Below, one piece after another: positions 1 to 6,127 of a stretch of 9,338 nt of DNA. A model generated the notes under the pieces. The model saw only the letters and a list, made by a program, of their open reading frames with translations. It searched no databases and was not told where the DNA came from. Made by a program: the position numbers and the translations under genes. The first letter of the stretch is position 1; each line of letters opens with the position of its first letter. Source of the stretch: Candidatus Jordarchaeia archaeon (GTDB lineage Archaea > Asgardarchaeota > Jordiarchaeia > Jordiarchaeales > Freyrarchaeaceae); assembly GCA_018383835.1 (NCBI GenBank), contig JAHAWR010000057.1:1-9338 (forward strand), read 5' to 3'.

Positions 1-591
1 CTTACGGGTAGAGTAATAGTTAGCACCATCAAGGCTGGAGTTGGGGGAGAGTTCCCGAGGCTACGCGCCCTCATAAGGATCGCGAAGCACATAGTGGAGC
101 TGGAAAGGTTCGGCGAAATGTGGAGGAGCTTCGTTGGAAAAAGGAAGTTCGGAGCCAGCGTGGCCAACTCGTTGAGGGAACACTGGGGGGTGGAGACGCT
201 CTCAGCCCACTCGATATTTGAAAACAAGAACCACCGCATACTGGTCGAGCGCCTACAAAAGATGGCGGAGAGGCTTAGAGGAGAAGGACACAGCAGCCTA
301 GCCGATGCACTGGAAAACGTGGCTGCATCCTACCACCTGGCCTCAACGCTCCCAGACGGAACGTTTCTCCCCTGCTCAGCGTGGACTTGGACCCTCTACA
401 GCTACAGGGGTGGTAAGGGAGTCCCGCCTGCGTTCATCACATACGTCGAAAGGGACTGGGCAACGAGAGACCTCTTAAACGAGCTCTTCAGGCGTGCAGG
501 CATAAGCGAGGATGAACTCGACAAAACCGTAACGGAGCTCATAAGACGCGGAAAAGAACCGGAAAACGTGATCAAACAGTTCTTCGAGTGA
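1..591 (+). CDS. Unrecognised protein, 5'-truncated by the window edge
   Basis: The frame ending in TGA at 589-591 is open without a stop back to base 1, so the visible 196 residues are the C-terminal part of a longer protein. A GTG at 94 is an in-frame possible start, but the coding character continues upstream of it (residues such as VIVSTIKAGVGGEFPRL), so I treat it as internal. I do not recognise the family. The visible part looks soluble and mostly helical, with a charged helix (about residues 75-100, ILVERLQKMAERLRGEG), then an aromatic patch (PCSAWTWTLYSYRGGKG, about residues 125-141), and a charged C-terminal helical segment rich in Glu, Lys and Arg. No membrane helix, metal motif or nucleotide-binding loop is evident in this portion. 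The next gene is convergent, on the minus strand, more than 300 bases away. Coding status is fairly secure; function is unknown. Confidence 0.75.
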   Translation, partial: LTGRVIVSTIKAGVGGEFPRLRALIRIAKHIVELERFGEMWRSFVGKRKFGASVANSLREHWGVETLSAHSIFENKNHRILVERLQKMAERLRGEGHSSLADALENVAASYHLASTLPDGTFLPCSAWTWTLYSYRGGKGVPPAFITYVERDWATRDLLNELFRRAGISEDELDKTVTELIRRGKEPENVIKQFFE

Positions 592-703
592 CACTACACA
601 ATCTTCCTCCTTAAATTTTTCACGTCCCCAAACACCGAACCCCCCTTTACTTAATTTCACCTCCTCTAGAAGCGAGACTACGGTGCCAGCCAGTAACTCA
701 GCC

Positions 704-741
704 ACCTAAACATTTTAGGTTCTCTTTTTCACATTTTAGGT
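704..741. repeat. Inverted and direct repeat cluster (possible operator or terminator element)
   Basis: ACCTAAA (704-710), CAT, TTTAGGT (714-720) form a perfect 7-bp inverted repeat. The 11-mer ACATTTTAGGT occurs at 710-720 and again exactly at 731-741, so the two copies are 21 bp apart, about two helical turns. A T-rich stretch lies between them. The rest of the noncoding stretch 592-918 holds only weaker structure: the 10-mer CCTCTAGAAG at 663-672 and 805-814 (the second within a CCTCT-AGA-AGAGG inverted repeat) and GGGG...CCCC at 783-795. No RNA gene was recognised. The region lies downstream of two convergent genes, so a termination role is as likely as protein binding. Confidence 0.45.
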
Positions 742-918
742 CGGCTTAAACAAACAGGACCCCAGCTGAACTGCTAAAAAGAGGGGCATTTCCCCATTCT
801 TCCACCTCTAGAAGAGGAAGGGAACTCTTTTCTGTTTCGGTTCACGCTTTCTGCTGGAAAAGAAGAAGTAATTTCCCGGTGTGGTGGCAGTCTTCAAGTT
901 TACATGTTCGGGAAGCTA

Positions 919-1260
919 TTATTTTTGCGCGGGATGCTCTCTTTTCGATGCTTGGAACGCCCGGATGGCTACCTCCTTATCCACGTCCTTGTAGTCCAGT
1001 ATTCCGGGGTGTTGGGTGCAGCCGGAGGAGTGCATTATAAGGTGGTACTCCTCTCCATTTTTGACCATGTAGTAACGGATTGTGCAGCAGTTCCGCTTCT
1101 CGTACTGTAGTATTTGCGCGTACCAGTCACATGTTATCGTAAAGTAACTGTACTGCTTCACCCCCTCGAGGGTTCGCCTGTTTCCTGCAGCCTCTAACCT
1201 GCCAAACTTTGGGAGACGGTAATAAACCGGGCCTTCAAACCAAATCTCAAGCTTCACCAT
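919..1260 (-). CDS. Hypothetical 113-residue protein with four cysteines
   Basis: This minus-strand ORF runs from ATG at 1258-1260 to TAA at 919-921. I do not recognise its family. The start is preceded at once by GGATGGTGGA (reverse complement of 1261-1270), a GGTGG-type ribosome binding site, with an AT-rich TATA-like stretch further upstream. The sequence has no membrane helix. The N-terminal half is rich in beta-type and aromatic residues (LEIWFEGPVYYRL, then YSYFTITCDWYAQI), and the C-terminal end is a charged helix. Cysteines are at 44, 58, 59 and 81, with histidines at 73, 77 and 84, which would allow metal binding or disulfides, but no known zinc motif is formed. It stands alone: both neighbours are separated by about 300 bases. 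The well-placed ribosome binding site and ordinary amino-acid composition support a real gene over an accidental frame. Confidence 0.55.
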   Translation of the reverse strand: MVKLEIWFEGPVYYRLPKFGRLEAAGNRRTLEGVKQYSYFTITCDWYAQILQYEKRNCCTIRYYMVKNGEEYHLIMHSSGCTQHPGILDYKDVDKEVAIRAFQASKREHPAQK

Positions 1261-1290
1261 TCCACCATCCAGAGAAACATAATTGAACCA

Positions 1291-1310
1291 TTTTTGTAAA
1301 TTTTTCGGTT
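1291..1310 (-). promoter_or_regulatory. Candidate TATA-type promoter for the 113-residue gene
   Basis: On the minus strand an A/T-rich box (AAATTTACAAAAA) lies about 35-45 bases before the ATG at 1260. An initiation point some 25 bases downstream would leave a short leader containing the GGTGG ribosome binding site at 1261-1270. Assigned on position and composition only. Confidence 0.3.
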
Positions 1311-1470
1311 AAACCACAGCTTCTAGGACACAAGGAGTGAAGCCACCGTAGAGAGAGGCGCACCCCACTTTTACATACTTTACGCTAAGGAATCATTTTA
1401 ATGGAGAAGCGGGAATAATGTCTCAGAACCGTGGAATCTGGCTGGAGGGGATTCGTTATGGCGGCGCTGG

Positions 1471-1511
1471 CTTTTATCTTATCTGAACCGTTACCCTTTT
1501 GAGGCCGGTTC
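1471..1511 (+). promoter_or_regulatory. Candidate promoter of the transporter gene pair
   Basis: CTTTTATCTT at 1471-1480 is TATA-like. An initiation point about 25 bases downstream would give a leader of roughly 40 bases that carries the strong GGGGAGGGGTG ribosome binding site at 1521-1531. GAACCG (1485-1490) and CGGTTC (1506-1511) form a 6-bp inverted repeat across the predicted initiation point, and GAACCG occurs once more at 1426-1431, so an operator is possible but weakly supported. Confidence 0.3.
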
Positions 1512-1538
1512 TCCATAATAGGGGAGGGGTGTCGGAGC

Positions 1539-2996
1539 TTGCAATTGGCTGGTATAGGTATTGCTTTATCCTTTGGGGTTGTTGCCCTCTGGCTTTTTGA
1601 GTTCGGCGTCCTAGGCGGAGGTGGGCTGGCCGTTTTCACCTTTATCTTGCTCATGCTCATCGCAGGTTTTCCGTCGGCTTTCTCCGAGGCGGCACTAGCG
1701 CCCTTCGCGCCGACTCTTCCGGGCTCGCTGAGGAGGCTAAGCGGGAGGATGGAGGTTGTGGGGTGGCTGGCGCTGGTGAATGCAGTATGGCTTGCAGGGA
1801 CGCTGAGCATTGTTCTCGGCTTAATGCTGGCAACCCAGCTACTCGTAGGGTTTCTTCCAGCTCCGTGGCTTGGGAGGGCAGCTGCCACCCAGCTCGCCTC
1901 CCTCCTGCTCTGGCACCTGAGTGGGCACCGCGCCGCCGGAGTCGCGGCCTTCTGGGCTACAACGGCGGCCCTAATGTTCGCCTACAGCACTGCACGTGGA
2001 AAAGGGAAAATTGCTGAGGGTGTAGTGCTTGTGGCGGCAGCGTCTTTAGTCGCCTTCGTGGCTTTGAGTGTAGCTCTGCCCGGCGGGGTTAACCCCGGGG
2101 TGAATTATGTCGCTGAAGGAGGGAGGTGGGGGTTGTCGCCTTTGATGCTCGCTGTTCCGGTTCTGAGTGCCGGTGCAGGTATGGGCGTAATTTTCCGAAA
2201 CGTGAGGAGCGAGGCTGGTGCGGGCTTCCAGCTGGTAACTTACCCTCTAGCGGTGGTGGGCGCTGTTTTCCTGTCGGCGATGGCGTTCTTTAGTAGTGGA
2301 GGAGCTTCGGGTATGGTTGACGCGGCGCGGTGGATGCTGGTGCCGGCGGTGCCGTTGGACGTCTTTTCGTGGTGGCTGGCGTCCTCGGCTACGCTTTCTA
2401 TGTGCTACGGCGCTTTGGGGGGTGCAGTATCGGAGCTCTTTGTTTGTGCTTCCACGCTTGTGGCAGCCTTCGGCTGTGCTGCTGCGCTAGGCTCGGTGTC
2501 CGCGGCGATCCGTGAAGAGTTGAAGGTTGGCGGGTGGCTTGCGTTTACCCTGTCGGCGGTGCCGGCTGTTGCCCTAAGCGTACTGTTCACCCTCGTCCCC
2601 CTCTGGGTTCATCTTGTTTTCTTAGAGTGGTGGTTCGTGTGCGTCACAGTGTGCGTCGTTGCGCTGGCCGAAGTTTTGGTTGTCGGCTGGATTATCGGGG
2701 TGAAACGGGCATTCAAGCAGTTCGACCTGAACCCTCCATTAATGCTTCAAGAGTGTTTGAATTTGGTTTTCCGCTTCGCAGCCCCGGCGGCACTGGTGGC
2801 GGCCATCATTGTATCCGTCCTTTCATCGTGGCAGCAGGTTTACGTGCTCACGCCCCCCCTCACTCCCCTAATTCCCCTTCTTCCCCAAGACGTTTCGTCG
2901 GCTTTCACGTGCTCATCGGCGGCGTGGTTCTCGGCGAGCATAGTTGCCGCGTTCACGCTTAAAGCAGCCGCAAAATGGAGGAGGAAGAATGATTAA
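1539..2996 (+). CDS. Divergent SNF/NSS-type (LeuT-fold) transporter
   Basis: A 485-residue polytopic membrane protein with about 11-12 hydrophobic segments, the size and topology of the neurotransmitter:sodium symporter (SNF) family, which takes up amino acids or related solutes with Na+. Family-like patterns are visible in order: the TM1-TM2 stretch with a glycine run at 26-29 and GFPSAFSEAAL at 43-53 (family form GGGxF...GxPxxxxExALG), a TM3 beginning VVGWLAL at 73, the turn LPGGVNPGVNY at 180-190 after TM5, then a Ser/Gly-rich TM6 (about 200-220), and a late VVGWIIGVKRAF at 381-392. The usual GLGNxWRFP segment of TM1, which forms the Na+ and substrate site, is not conserved (ALSFGVVALW), and the N-terminal cytoplasmic segment is very short. 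TTG at 1539 is chosen because GGGGAGGGGTG ends 7 bases before it; no ATG lies upstream in frame. It overlaps the next gene. Assignment rests on pattern similarity; substrate unknown. Confidence 0.65.
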   Translation: MQLAGIGIALSFGVVALWLFEFGVLGGGGLAVFTFILLMLIAGFPSAFSEAALAPFAPTLPGSLRRLSGRMEVVGWLALVNAVWLAGTLSIVLGLMLATQLLVGFLPAPWLGRAAATQLASLLLWHLSGHRAAGVAAFWATTAALMFAYSTARGKGKIAEGVVLVAAASLVAFVALSVALPGGVNPGVNYVAEGGRWGLSPLMLAVPVLSAGAGMGVIFRNVRSEAGAGFQLVTYPLAVVGAVFLSAMAFFSSGGASGMVDAARWMLVPAVPLDVFSWWLASSATLSMCYGALGGAVSELFVCASTLVAAFGCAAALGSVSAAIREELKVGGWLAFTLSAVPAVALSVLFTLVPLWVHLVFLEWWFVCVTVCVVALAEVLVVGWIIGVKRAFKQFDLNPPLMLQECLNLVFRFAAPAALVAAIIVSVLSSWQQVYVLTPPLTPLIPLLPQDVSSAFTCSSAAWFSASIVAAFTLKAAAKWRRKND

Positions 2997-3213
2997 GAGA
3001 TTCTTCAGGCTCCTTTCAAGGTACGACTCTTACGGGGCAGTCATACTGGTTTTGTTGTCCACTCTCCTCGGCTCGGCTGTTGCAGCCATGCTTAAGAGGG
3101 AGGGGTTTCTGACGCCGCTGGCCGCTTTGACCATAGTGTTCGTCACAGCACTGTCACTTGGAGGCTTCACCGCGCTACTCTACCTCGAGTATCTCAGAAA
3201 AAGGGAAGGCTAG
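2989..3213 (+). CDS. Small two-helix membrane protein, likely transporter partner
   Basis: ATG at 2989-2991 overlaps the end of the transporter gene by 8 bases (ATGATTAA), and a strong GGAGGAGGAAGA lies just upstream inside that gene, so this start is preferred over an in-frame one at 2944 that would add a hydrophilic leader. The product is 74 residues: a basic N-terminus (IKRFFRLLSRYDSYG), a first membrane helix (about 15-34), a short loop with KREG, a second helix (about 42-65), and a charged tail ending LRKREG. The overlap implies translational coupling with the SNF-like transporter. A small membrane subunit encoded beside an NSS carrier has a precedent in MetS of the bacterial MetPS methionine transporter; the analogy is inferred from position and size, and I see no sequence evidence of homology. 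The stop TAG overlaps the stop of the convergent minus-strand gene within CTAG. Confidence 0.7.
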   Translation: MIKRFFRLLSRYDSYGAVILVLLSTLLGSAVAAMLKREGFLTPLAALTIVFVTALSLGGFTALLYLEYLRKREG

Positions 3214-4550
3214 ACATCTAATTTTGCGGCGTCAGACTGGAGAGACCAGTACTCGCAGTATTTCTCCGGCGGCTTCCCGGCAACCTCCACTCTAGAAGCT
3301 TTTTCACTCCACTCCTTGTACCTTTCGTACGCCGCCTTGAAGCAGCTCTCCGTGACCTCCCTCAGAACCCTTCTTCTTTCGTCTGCCGGTAGACTTAGGC
3401 TCCTTTCCCTAGCCTTGTAAGCGTCCTCTACAAATTTTTTCTGGAGGCGTTCGAGCTCAGGCTTCAATAGGCTGACCAGCTGATTGTAGCCTTTCATGTG
3501 TACTGTGCGTGCCATTTTCTCGTGAATCCACCATGGGGAGTCGGCGCTGAAAACCCCATTGCCCCTGCCCAGCTCCTCCGGAACACCGACGCCGCCCACA
3601 TATACTGGTATGTAGAGGCTGAGGCATGGAGACGATGATGAGGCGAACCAGTGGACTTGCCCGTGGGGTGCTAAGTGTCCAACGTAGCTTCCGGCAGTGT
3701 TGCTCACGACGCTTGGGCCAGCGTGCATGCATATTGTAGCCTTCGTCTGGCTCCACGGATCCCACTCCCCTCCCCCGTGATCCCTCAGAAAGCCCATCAT
3801 GAACTCAACATTTATGCTCCCCTTGTTTTCCCTGAGCAGCTCCATAGACCTAGCGAACCTTTCGCTGCACATCGTTATAGCGTCCATTTGGGGGTCACCG
3901 TAGCAGCGGGCGAAGTCGAAGTCCTTCCTGGAGTCACACCACCCCATGTCTATGGCGTGCTCTACTAATCCGGGCGACGCCATGTCCCACCTGTCCCTTA
4001 TGGTGTAGCCGTTAGAGATTGAGCGCACATCCCTAACTTTCTCGGCGACCCAGAACCTGTCAGCCGTCTCAAGCACCCAAGCCTCCCTTGTGTCAGCTAT
4101 TATGAAGGAGTTGTGGTATAGTAGCTCGAAGTCCTTGTTGGCTGACCCGCCCTGACCGTACCTTTCAATCAAATCAACTATGACTTGCAAGGCTTTGCGG
4201 GCGCTGTCAGCCCTCTCGAGAGAGAGCCTCAGCAGATCCATTCCTAGGAGACCTGTTTTCCTGTAGGGCTCCTTAGACCAGACTGCCTCGTTCCCTACGG
4301 CGACACCATACTCGTTGACGCCCATCTCAGCCCCCCAAATCCAGTAGGGGGAAGACAAAACCACCTCATAGGTCTCGGGAACCTGAGGAACATCGATGTA
4401 GGTGCACCTGATCACATCGCCCTCAGGATGCTCCATGCGTGGAAAATACCTTAAAACCTGCGCCTCGTTCGGGGAGCGGTCACTGTTTTTCCCAAATATA
4501 ACCGAGCCATCCTCGGTCGAGTTACCGAGAGCCACGAGCGTGTCGCACAT
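3210..4550 (-). CDS. Secernin-like peptidase C69 family Ntn-hydrolase
   Basis: A 446-residue protein of the secernin/peptidase C69 group. Ntn-hydrolases of this kind use an N-terminal cysteine as nucleophile; here Cys2 directly follows the initiator Met (MCDTLVALGN), so Met removal would expose it. Secernin-like blocks follow in order: GKNSDRSPNE at 20-29, the WGAEMGVNEYGVAVGNEA block at 72-89, LLGMDLLRL at 101-109, YGQGG at 131-135 and EAWVLET at 156-162, which closely resemble eukaryotic secernins. C69 members include dipeptidases, but secernin substrates are poorly defined, so amide or peptide-bond hydrolysis is an expectation from the family. No signal peptide or membrane helix is seen, so it should be cytosolic. 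The start ATG at 4548-4550 is preceded by a GGTG motif and a TATA-like box at the right distance. Its end overlaps the convergent small membrane protein gene by four bases. Confidence 0.92.
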   Translation of the reverse strand: MCDTLVALGNSTEDGSVIFGKNSDRSPNEAQVLRYFPRMEHPEGDVIRCTYIDVPQVPETYEVVLSSPYWIWGAEMGVNEYGVAVGNEAVWSKEPYRKTGLLGMDLLRLSLERADSARKALQVIVDLIERYGQGGSANKDFELLYHNSFIIADTREAWVLETADRFWVAEKVRDVRSISNGYTIRDRWDMASPGLVEHAIDMGWCDSRKDFDFARCYGDPQMDAITMCSERFARSMELLRENKGSINVEFMMGFLRDHGGGEWDPWSQTKATICMHAGPSVVSNTAGSYVGHLAPHGQVHWFASSSSPCLSLYIPVYVGGVGVPEELGRGNGVFSADSPWWIHEKMARTVHMKGYNQLVSLLKPELERLQKKFVEDAYKARERSLSLPADERRRVLREVTESCFKAAYERYKEWSEKASRVEVAGKPPEKYCEYWSLQSDAAKLDV

Positions 4551-4552
4551 TC

Positions 4553-4590
4553 ACAACACCCAAACAAGAGATGATCGAAATCTTTTATTA
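4553..4590 (-). promoter_or_regulatory. Promoter and ribosome binding site of the secernin-like gene
   Basis: On the minus strand TAATAAAAGA (4581-4590) is a good archaeal TATA-like box about 31-40 bases before the ATG at 4550. Transcription starting about 25 bases downstream would give a leader of roughly ten bases that includes the GGTG motif near 4553-4560. Confidence 0.45.
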
Positions 4591-4713
4591 GTTCTGCGGA
4601 AGCCATGGGGAACCACAACCGAAACAGCTACTCTCCTAAAGAAGGGTGGCCATCTCTGAGAACGCTACTTCACTCACTTTTAAGTCCTAGTCCTGTTAGA
4701 GGATTACCGGAAA

Positions 4714-4866
4714 TCATGGCGTGGATCTCATCCCTCTTTTCTTAGCATCCTCTGTAATCCAGACGGCAATCTCGAACCCCCTGATCTTTTGACTACCGTT
4801 CCCAGCCTTTGGTTAGAATGCTTCTTGCAGTGTCTTATCGAAGCTTACCCCGGGATTTAACCTAGT
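4714..4866 (-). pseudogene. Possible decayed coding fragment, unidentified
   Basis: One minus-strand frame reads like protein (RGFEIAVWITEDAKKRG near its end, stop TGA at 4714-4716) but is broken by TAA at 4813-4815 and has no convincing start. Just upstream of that stop the frame encodes SFDKTLQEAF. A related peptide, SFRSIQEALG, is encoded about 47 bases away in a shifted frame (repeat units at 4819-4845 and 4866-4889, both beginning TGCTTCTTG and ending GAAGCT on the plus strand), which suggests a partial duplication within decaying coding sequence. The family is not recognisable. The rest of 4591-4713 shows nothing I can interpret. Confidence 0.3.
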
Positions 4867-4887
4867 GCTTCTTGTATGCTCCTGAAG

Positions 4888-5390
4888 CTAAGTATCCGTG
4901 GTTAGCTTAATTTGTTTCGGTGGTTCAGCTTGTTCAACTAGTGAATTTTCTTTCCCGTCCAGCACAACCACGAGCCTGCTGAAGGTTCCAAGCCCCATGA
5001 GGGATTCGCGGTTCCCCTTGAATGTTTCAACCTTCATAGGGTTCTCCCAACTCCGGGAGTTCAACTTCAACCATGAATGCCCTCAGGGGCACCACGTCCC
5101 CAGAAACAGCTTCACCAACACTCTACTCGCTTATAGGAGACTCAAACCCGTCTAGGCCAAGTTTAACGTAGTCATCATAACTCAGAAGCAGTTCTCCATC
5201 ATCCCCGTGGACCCCGACACATATTCCCCCTGGGAGACGGCCAAATGGGGGTAGACTGCAATCCACAAGTGCGGAGCATGGGTTCCGGCTTCTTCAACGT
5301 AACCTTTTCAAAACGTTACACGTCATCTTCCAACCGGGCCTCCTCCAGCGTCTTACCCAAAGCACCCTTGCCGAAACCGAACATCTTCAT
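4888..5390 (-). pseudogene. Decayed gene, possibly a retropepsin-like aspartyl protease
   Basis: No intact ORF is present, but protein-like stretches follow each other on the minus strand in different frames. ATG at 5388-5390 begins MKMFGFGKGALGKTLEEARL and stops at TAA 5316-5318. A shifted frame then gives HLWIAVYPHLAVSQGEYV. A third frame, open from about 5266, gives CVGVHGDDGELLLSYDDYVK, then LGLDGFESPIS, a TAG at 5123-5125, and continues in the same frame as GEAVSGDVVPLRAFMVEVEL and PELGEPYEG to TGA at 5027-5029. A last frameshift leads to ESLMGLGTFSRLVVVLDGKE, ending at TAG 4888-4890. Read together, the order (strand, D-x-G followed by LLL and an LGL helix, two strands, then a L-x-G-x-x-x-x-x-x-L-V-V-V-L-D-G end) resembles archaeal clan AA (retropepsin-like) proteases. 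At least one nonsense and two frameshift changes are needed. Decay is well supported; the family assignment is tentative. Sequencing error is the main alternative. Confidence 0.5.
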
Positions 5391-5500
5391 TGCAGCCTCC
5401 TAAACCTTCTCTCCAGCTCGTCCGGCCCAACTCCCTTAATAACCCCCAATAAATCGTCCTCGGCACATAAGGACAAAAGGACATGAATACTTGTCTGCAC
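5387..5500 (-). pseudogene. Small ORF or gene remnant directly upstream of the decayed protease-like gene
   Basis: A minus-strand frame from a possible GTG at 5498-5500 gives a 37-residue peptide (including HVLLSLCAEDDLLGVIKGVG and then PDELERRFRRLQ) and stops at TGA 5387-5389. That stop overlaps the ATG of the next fragment in an ATGA, an arrangement typical of translationally coupled genes. The frame continues upstream without a good start into the 3' end of the ACT-regulator gene, so the 5' part may have been lost. A short helical protein coupled to a second small gene could be an antitoxin-like first gene, but nothing in the sequence identifies one. Confidence 0.3.
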
Positions 5501-5526
5501 TGATACACGGGCAACACAAGTGAATC

Positions 5527-6030
5527 TCAGTATACTGAGACCTTCGCCACGCCTTTCACTTTTAGAAACTCGGGTATTAGTTCACCTGGAATCTTCCTGT
5601 CAGCTATCACTGTCAGCTTCGGGTCGGGGCTGAGTTCAGGGTCATCGGTGAGCACCTGCCTTATGCTCACGCCGTTCTGCGCCAGAATAGAAGTCACTCC
5701 AGCCACTATGCCAACTGTTTTTGGGTCTACGGGTGTTATCTCGACCACTCCGAGGTTGAGGGGGCGCGCAACCTCCCTGAGGGACGCGCCAGCGTTTCTT
5801 ATCAGGGAGAATATGGTTCTGAGCTCCTCGTCATCAGTTATCATTTTCACTGTTTCCACGACCGTCCTCCTGTCGACGCACGCGACCCTCGCCACCCTTA
5901 CTGGCGGCACCTCGATCTCGTTGCAGAATATTTTGCCATCCCTGACGCTTAGCCCGTTCTCGACGAGAACCTTTGCCACGTTGAGCCTTTTTGGGTGGTC
6001 GCTGAAGTATCGGGCTATTTTGCTCCACAA
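5527..6030 (-). CDS. ACT-domain transcriptional regulator of amino-acid metabolism (COG2150 type), divergent from trpB2
   Basis: A protein of about 167 residues (residue numbers here count from an upstream ATG at 6048). The N-terminal part (about 8-70) resembles a winged-helix DNA-binding region with the family pattern WSKIARYFSDHPKRLNVAK, VLVENGLSVRDGKI and VDRRTVVETV. The C-terminal part (113-173) is an ACT-type ligand-binding domain starting GIVAGVTSILAQNGVSIRQV, usual for sensing amino acids. This architecture is that of archaeal predicted regulators of amino-acid metabolism. I favour TTG at 6028-6030 as start: GGTGG precedes it by five bases, homologues tend to begin near this MW, and the inferred transcription start lies near 6043. 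ATG codons at 6042 and 6048 are alternatives, the latter only if transcription starts earlier. It is transcribed divergently from trpB2 across a short region holding two TGTACA boxes, so it probably represses itself and perhaps trpB2. Its ligand is inferred to be tryptophan. Confidence 0.8.
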   Translation of the reverse strand: MWSKIARYFSDHPKRLNVAKVLVENGLSVRDGKIFCNEIEVPPVRVARVACVDRRTVVETVKMITDDEELRTIFSLIRNAGASLREVARPLNLGVVEITPVDPKTVGIVAGVTSILAQNGVSIRQVLTDDPELSPDPKLTVIADRKIPGELIPEFLKVKGVAKVSVY

Positions 6031-6041
6031 CCCCACCACCA

Positions 6042-6057
6042 TGTACATTTATGTACA
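6042..6057. promoter_or_regulatory. Paired TGTACA boxes, candidate TRP-box operator
   Basis: TGTACAT (6042-6048), TT, ATGTACA (6051-6057) is a perfect 16-bp inverted repeat that contains two TGTACA palindromes whose starts are exactly 10 bp (one helical turn) apart. TGTACA is the published TRP-box consensus of the archaeal regulator TrpY of Methanothermobacter. The boxes lie between the TATA-like element and the preferred TTG start of the ACT regulator, overlapping its predicted transcription start, and just upstream of the trpB2 promoter. Confidence 0.6.
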
Positions 6058-6063
6058 CGCAAG

Positions 6064-6075
6064 ATTTAAATTTAA
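6064..6075. promoter_or_regulatory. Near-symmetric TATA element serving the divergent regulator and trpB2 promoters
   Basis: ATTTAAATTTAA contains TATA-like sequence on both strands. Toward the minus strand it predicts initiation near 6043, just ahead of the regulator's GGTGG ribosome binding site. Toward the plus strand it predicts initiation near 6095, leaving a leader of about 33 bases with GGAGAAGTGG before the trpB2 ATG. One box used in both directions, or two overlapping boxes, cannot be told apart here. Confidence 0.5.
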
Positions 6076-6127
6076 CTCGAAAAAATGATTCTGAACGTAA
6101 ACGCAGGGAAACCGGAGAAGTGGAATT

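Noticed and set aside
475..705. Minus-strand 76-codon frame with a protein-like first 38 residues
   Set aside because: It overlaps the 3' end of the plus-strand gene for half its length, starts with GTG without a ribosome binding site, and its start sits inside the 704-741 repeat. At most a remnant.
1418..1486. Plus-strand 22-residue mini-ORF ahead of the transporter (MSQNRGIWLEGIRYGG...)
   Set aside because: It has a GGAG upstream and could be a leader peptide or a lost N-terminus of the transporter, but it is too short to support either, and the predicted transcription start lies downstream of it.
1385..1888. Minus-strand 167-codon frame
   Set aside because: Composition rich in Ser, Pro, Ala and Thr as expected from the antisense of a hydrophobic GC-rich gene; it opposes the better-supported transporter.
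2534..2962. Plus-strand 142-codon frame inside the transporter gene
   Set aside because: Arg/Cys/His-rich composition typical of a shifted frame; the transporter frame shows continuous membrane helices here.
4765..4800. GGTTCGAGATT on the minus strand, resembling a tRNA T-loop
   Set aside because: The flanking five-base arms do not pair and no anticodon or acceptor stem can be built around it; it fits better as part of the decayed coding fragment.
4898..5155. Plus-strand 85-codon frame
   Set aside because: Antisense to the minus-strand protein-like fragments, no ribosome binding site, composition unlike the real genes.
5165..5200. ATGATGA with a preceding CTGA on the minus strand, resembling C/D box sRNA motifs
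   Set aside because: No correctly spaced D' and C' boxes follow, and the bases encode the SYDDY segment of the decayed gene.
5648..6088. Plus-strand 146-codon frame opposite the ACT regulator
   Set aside because: Ser/Thr-rich antisense shadow; the minus-strand frame carries recognisable DNA-binding and ACT domains.
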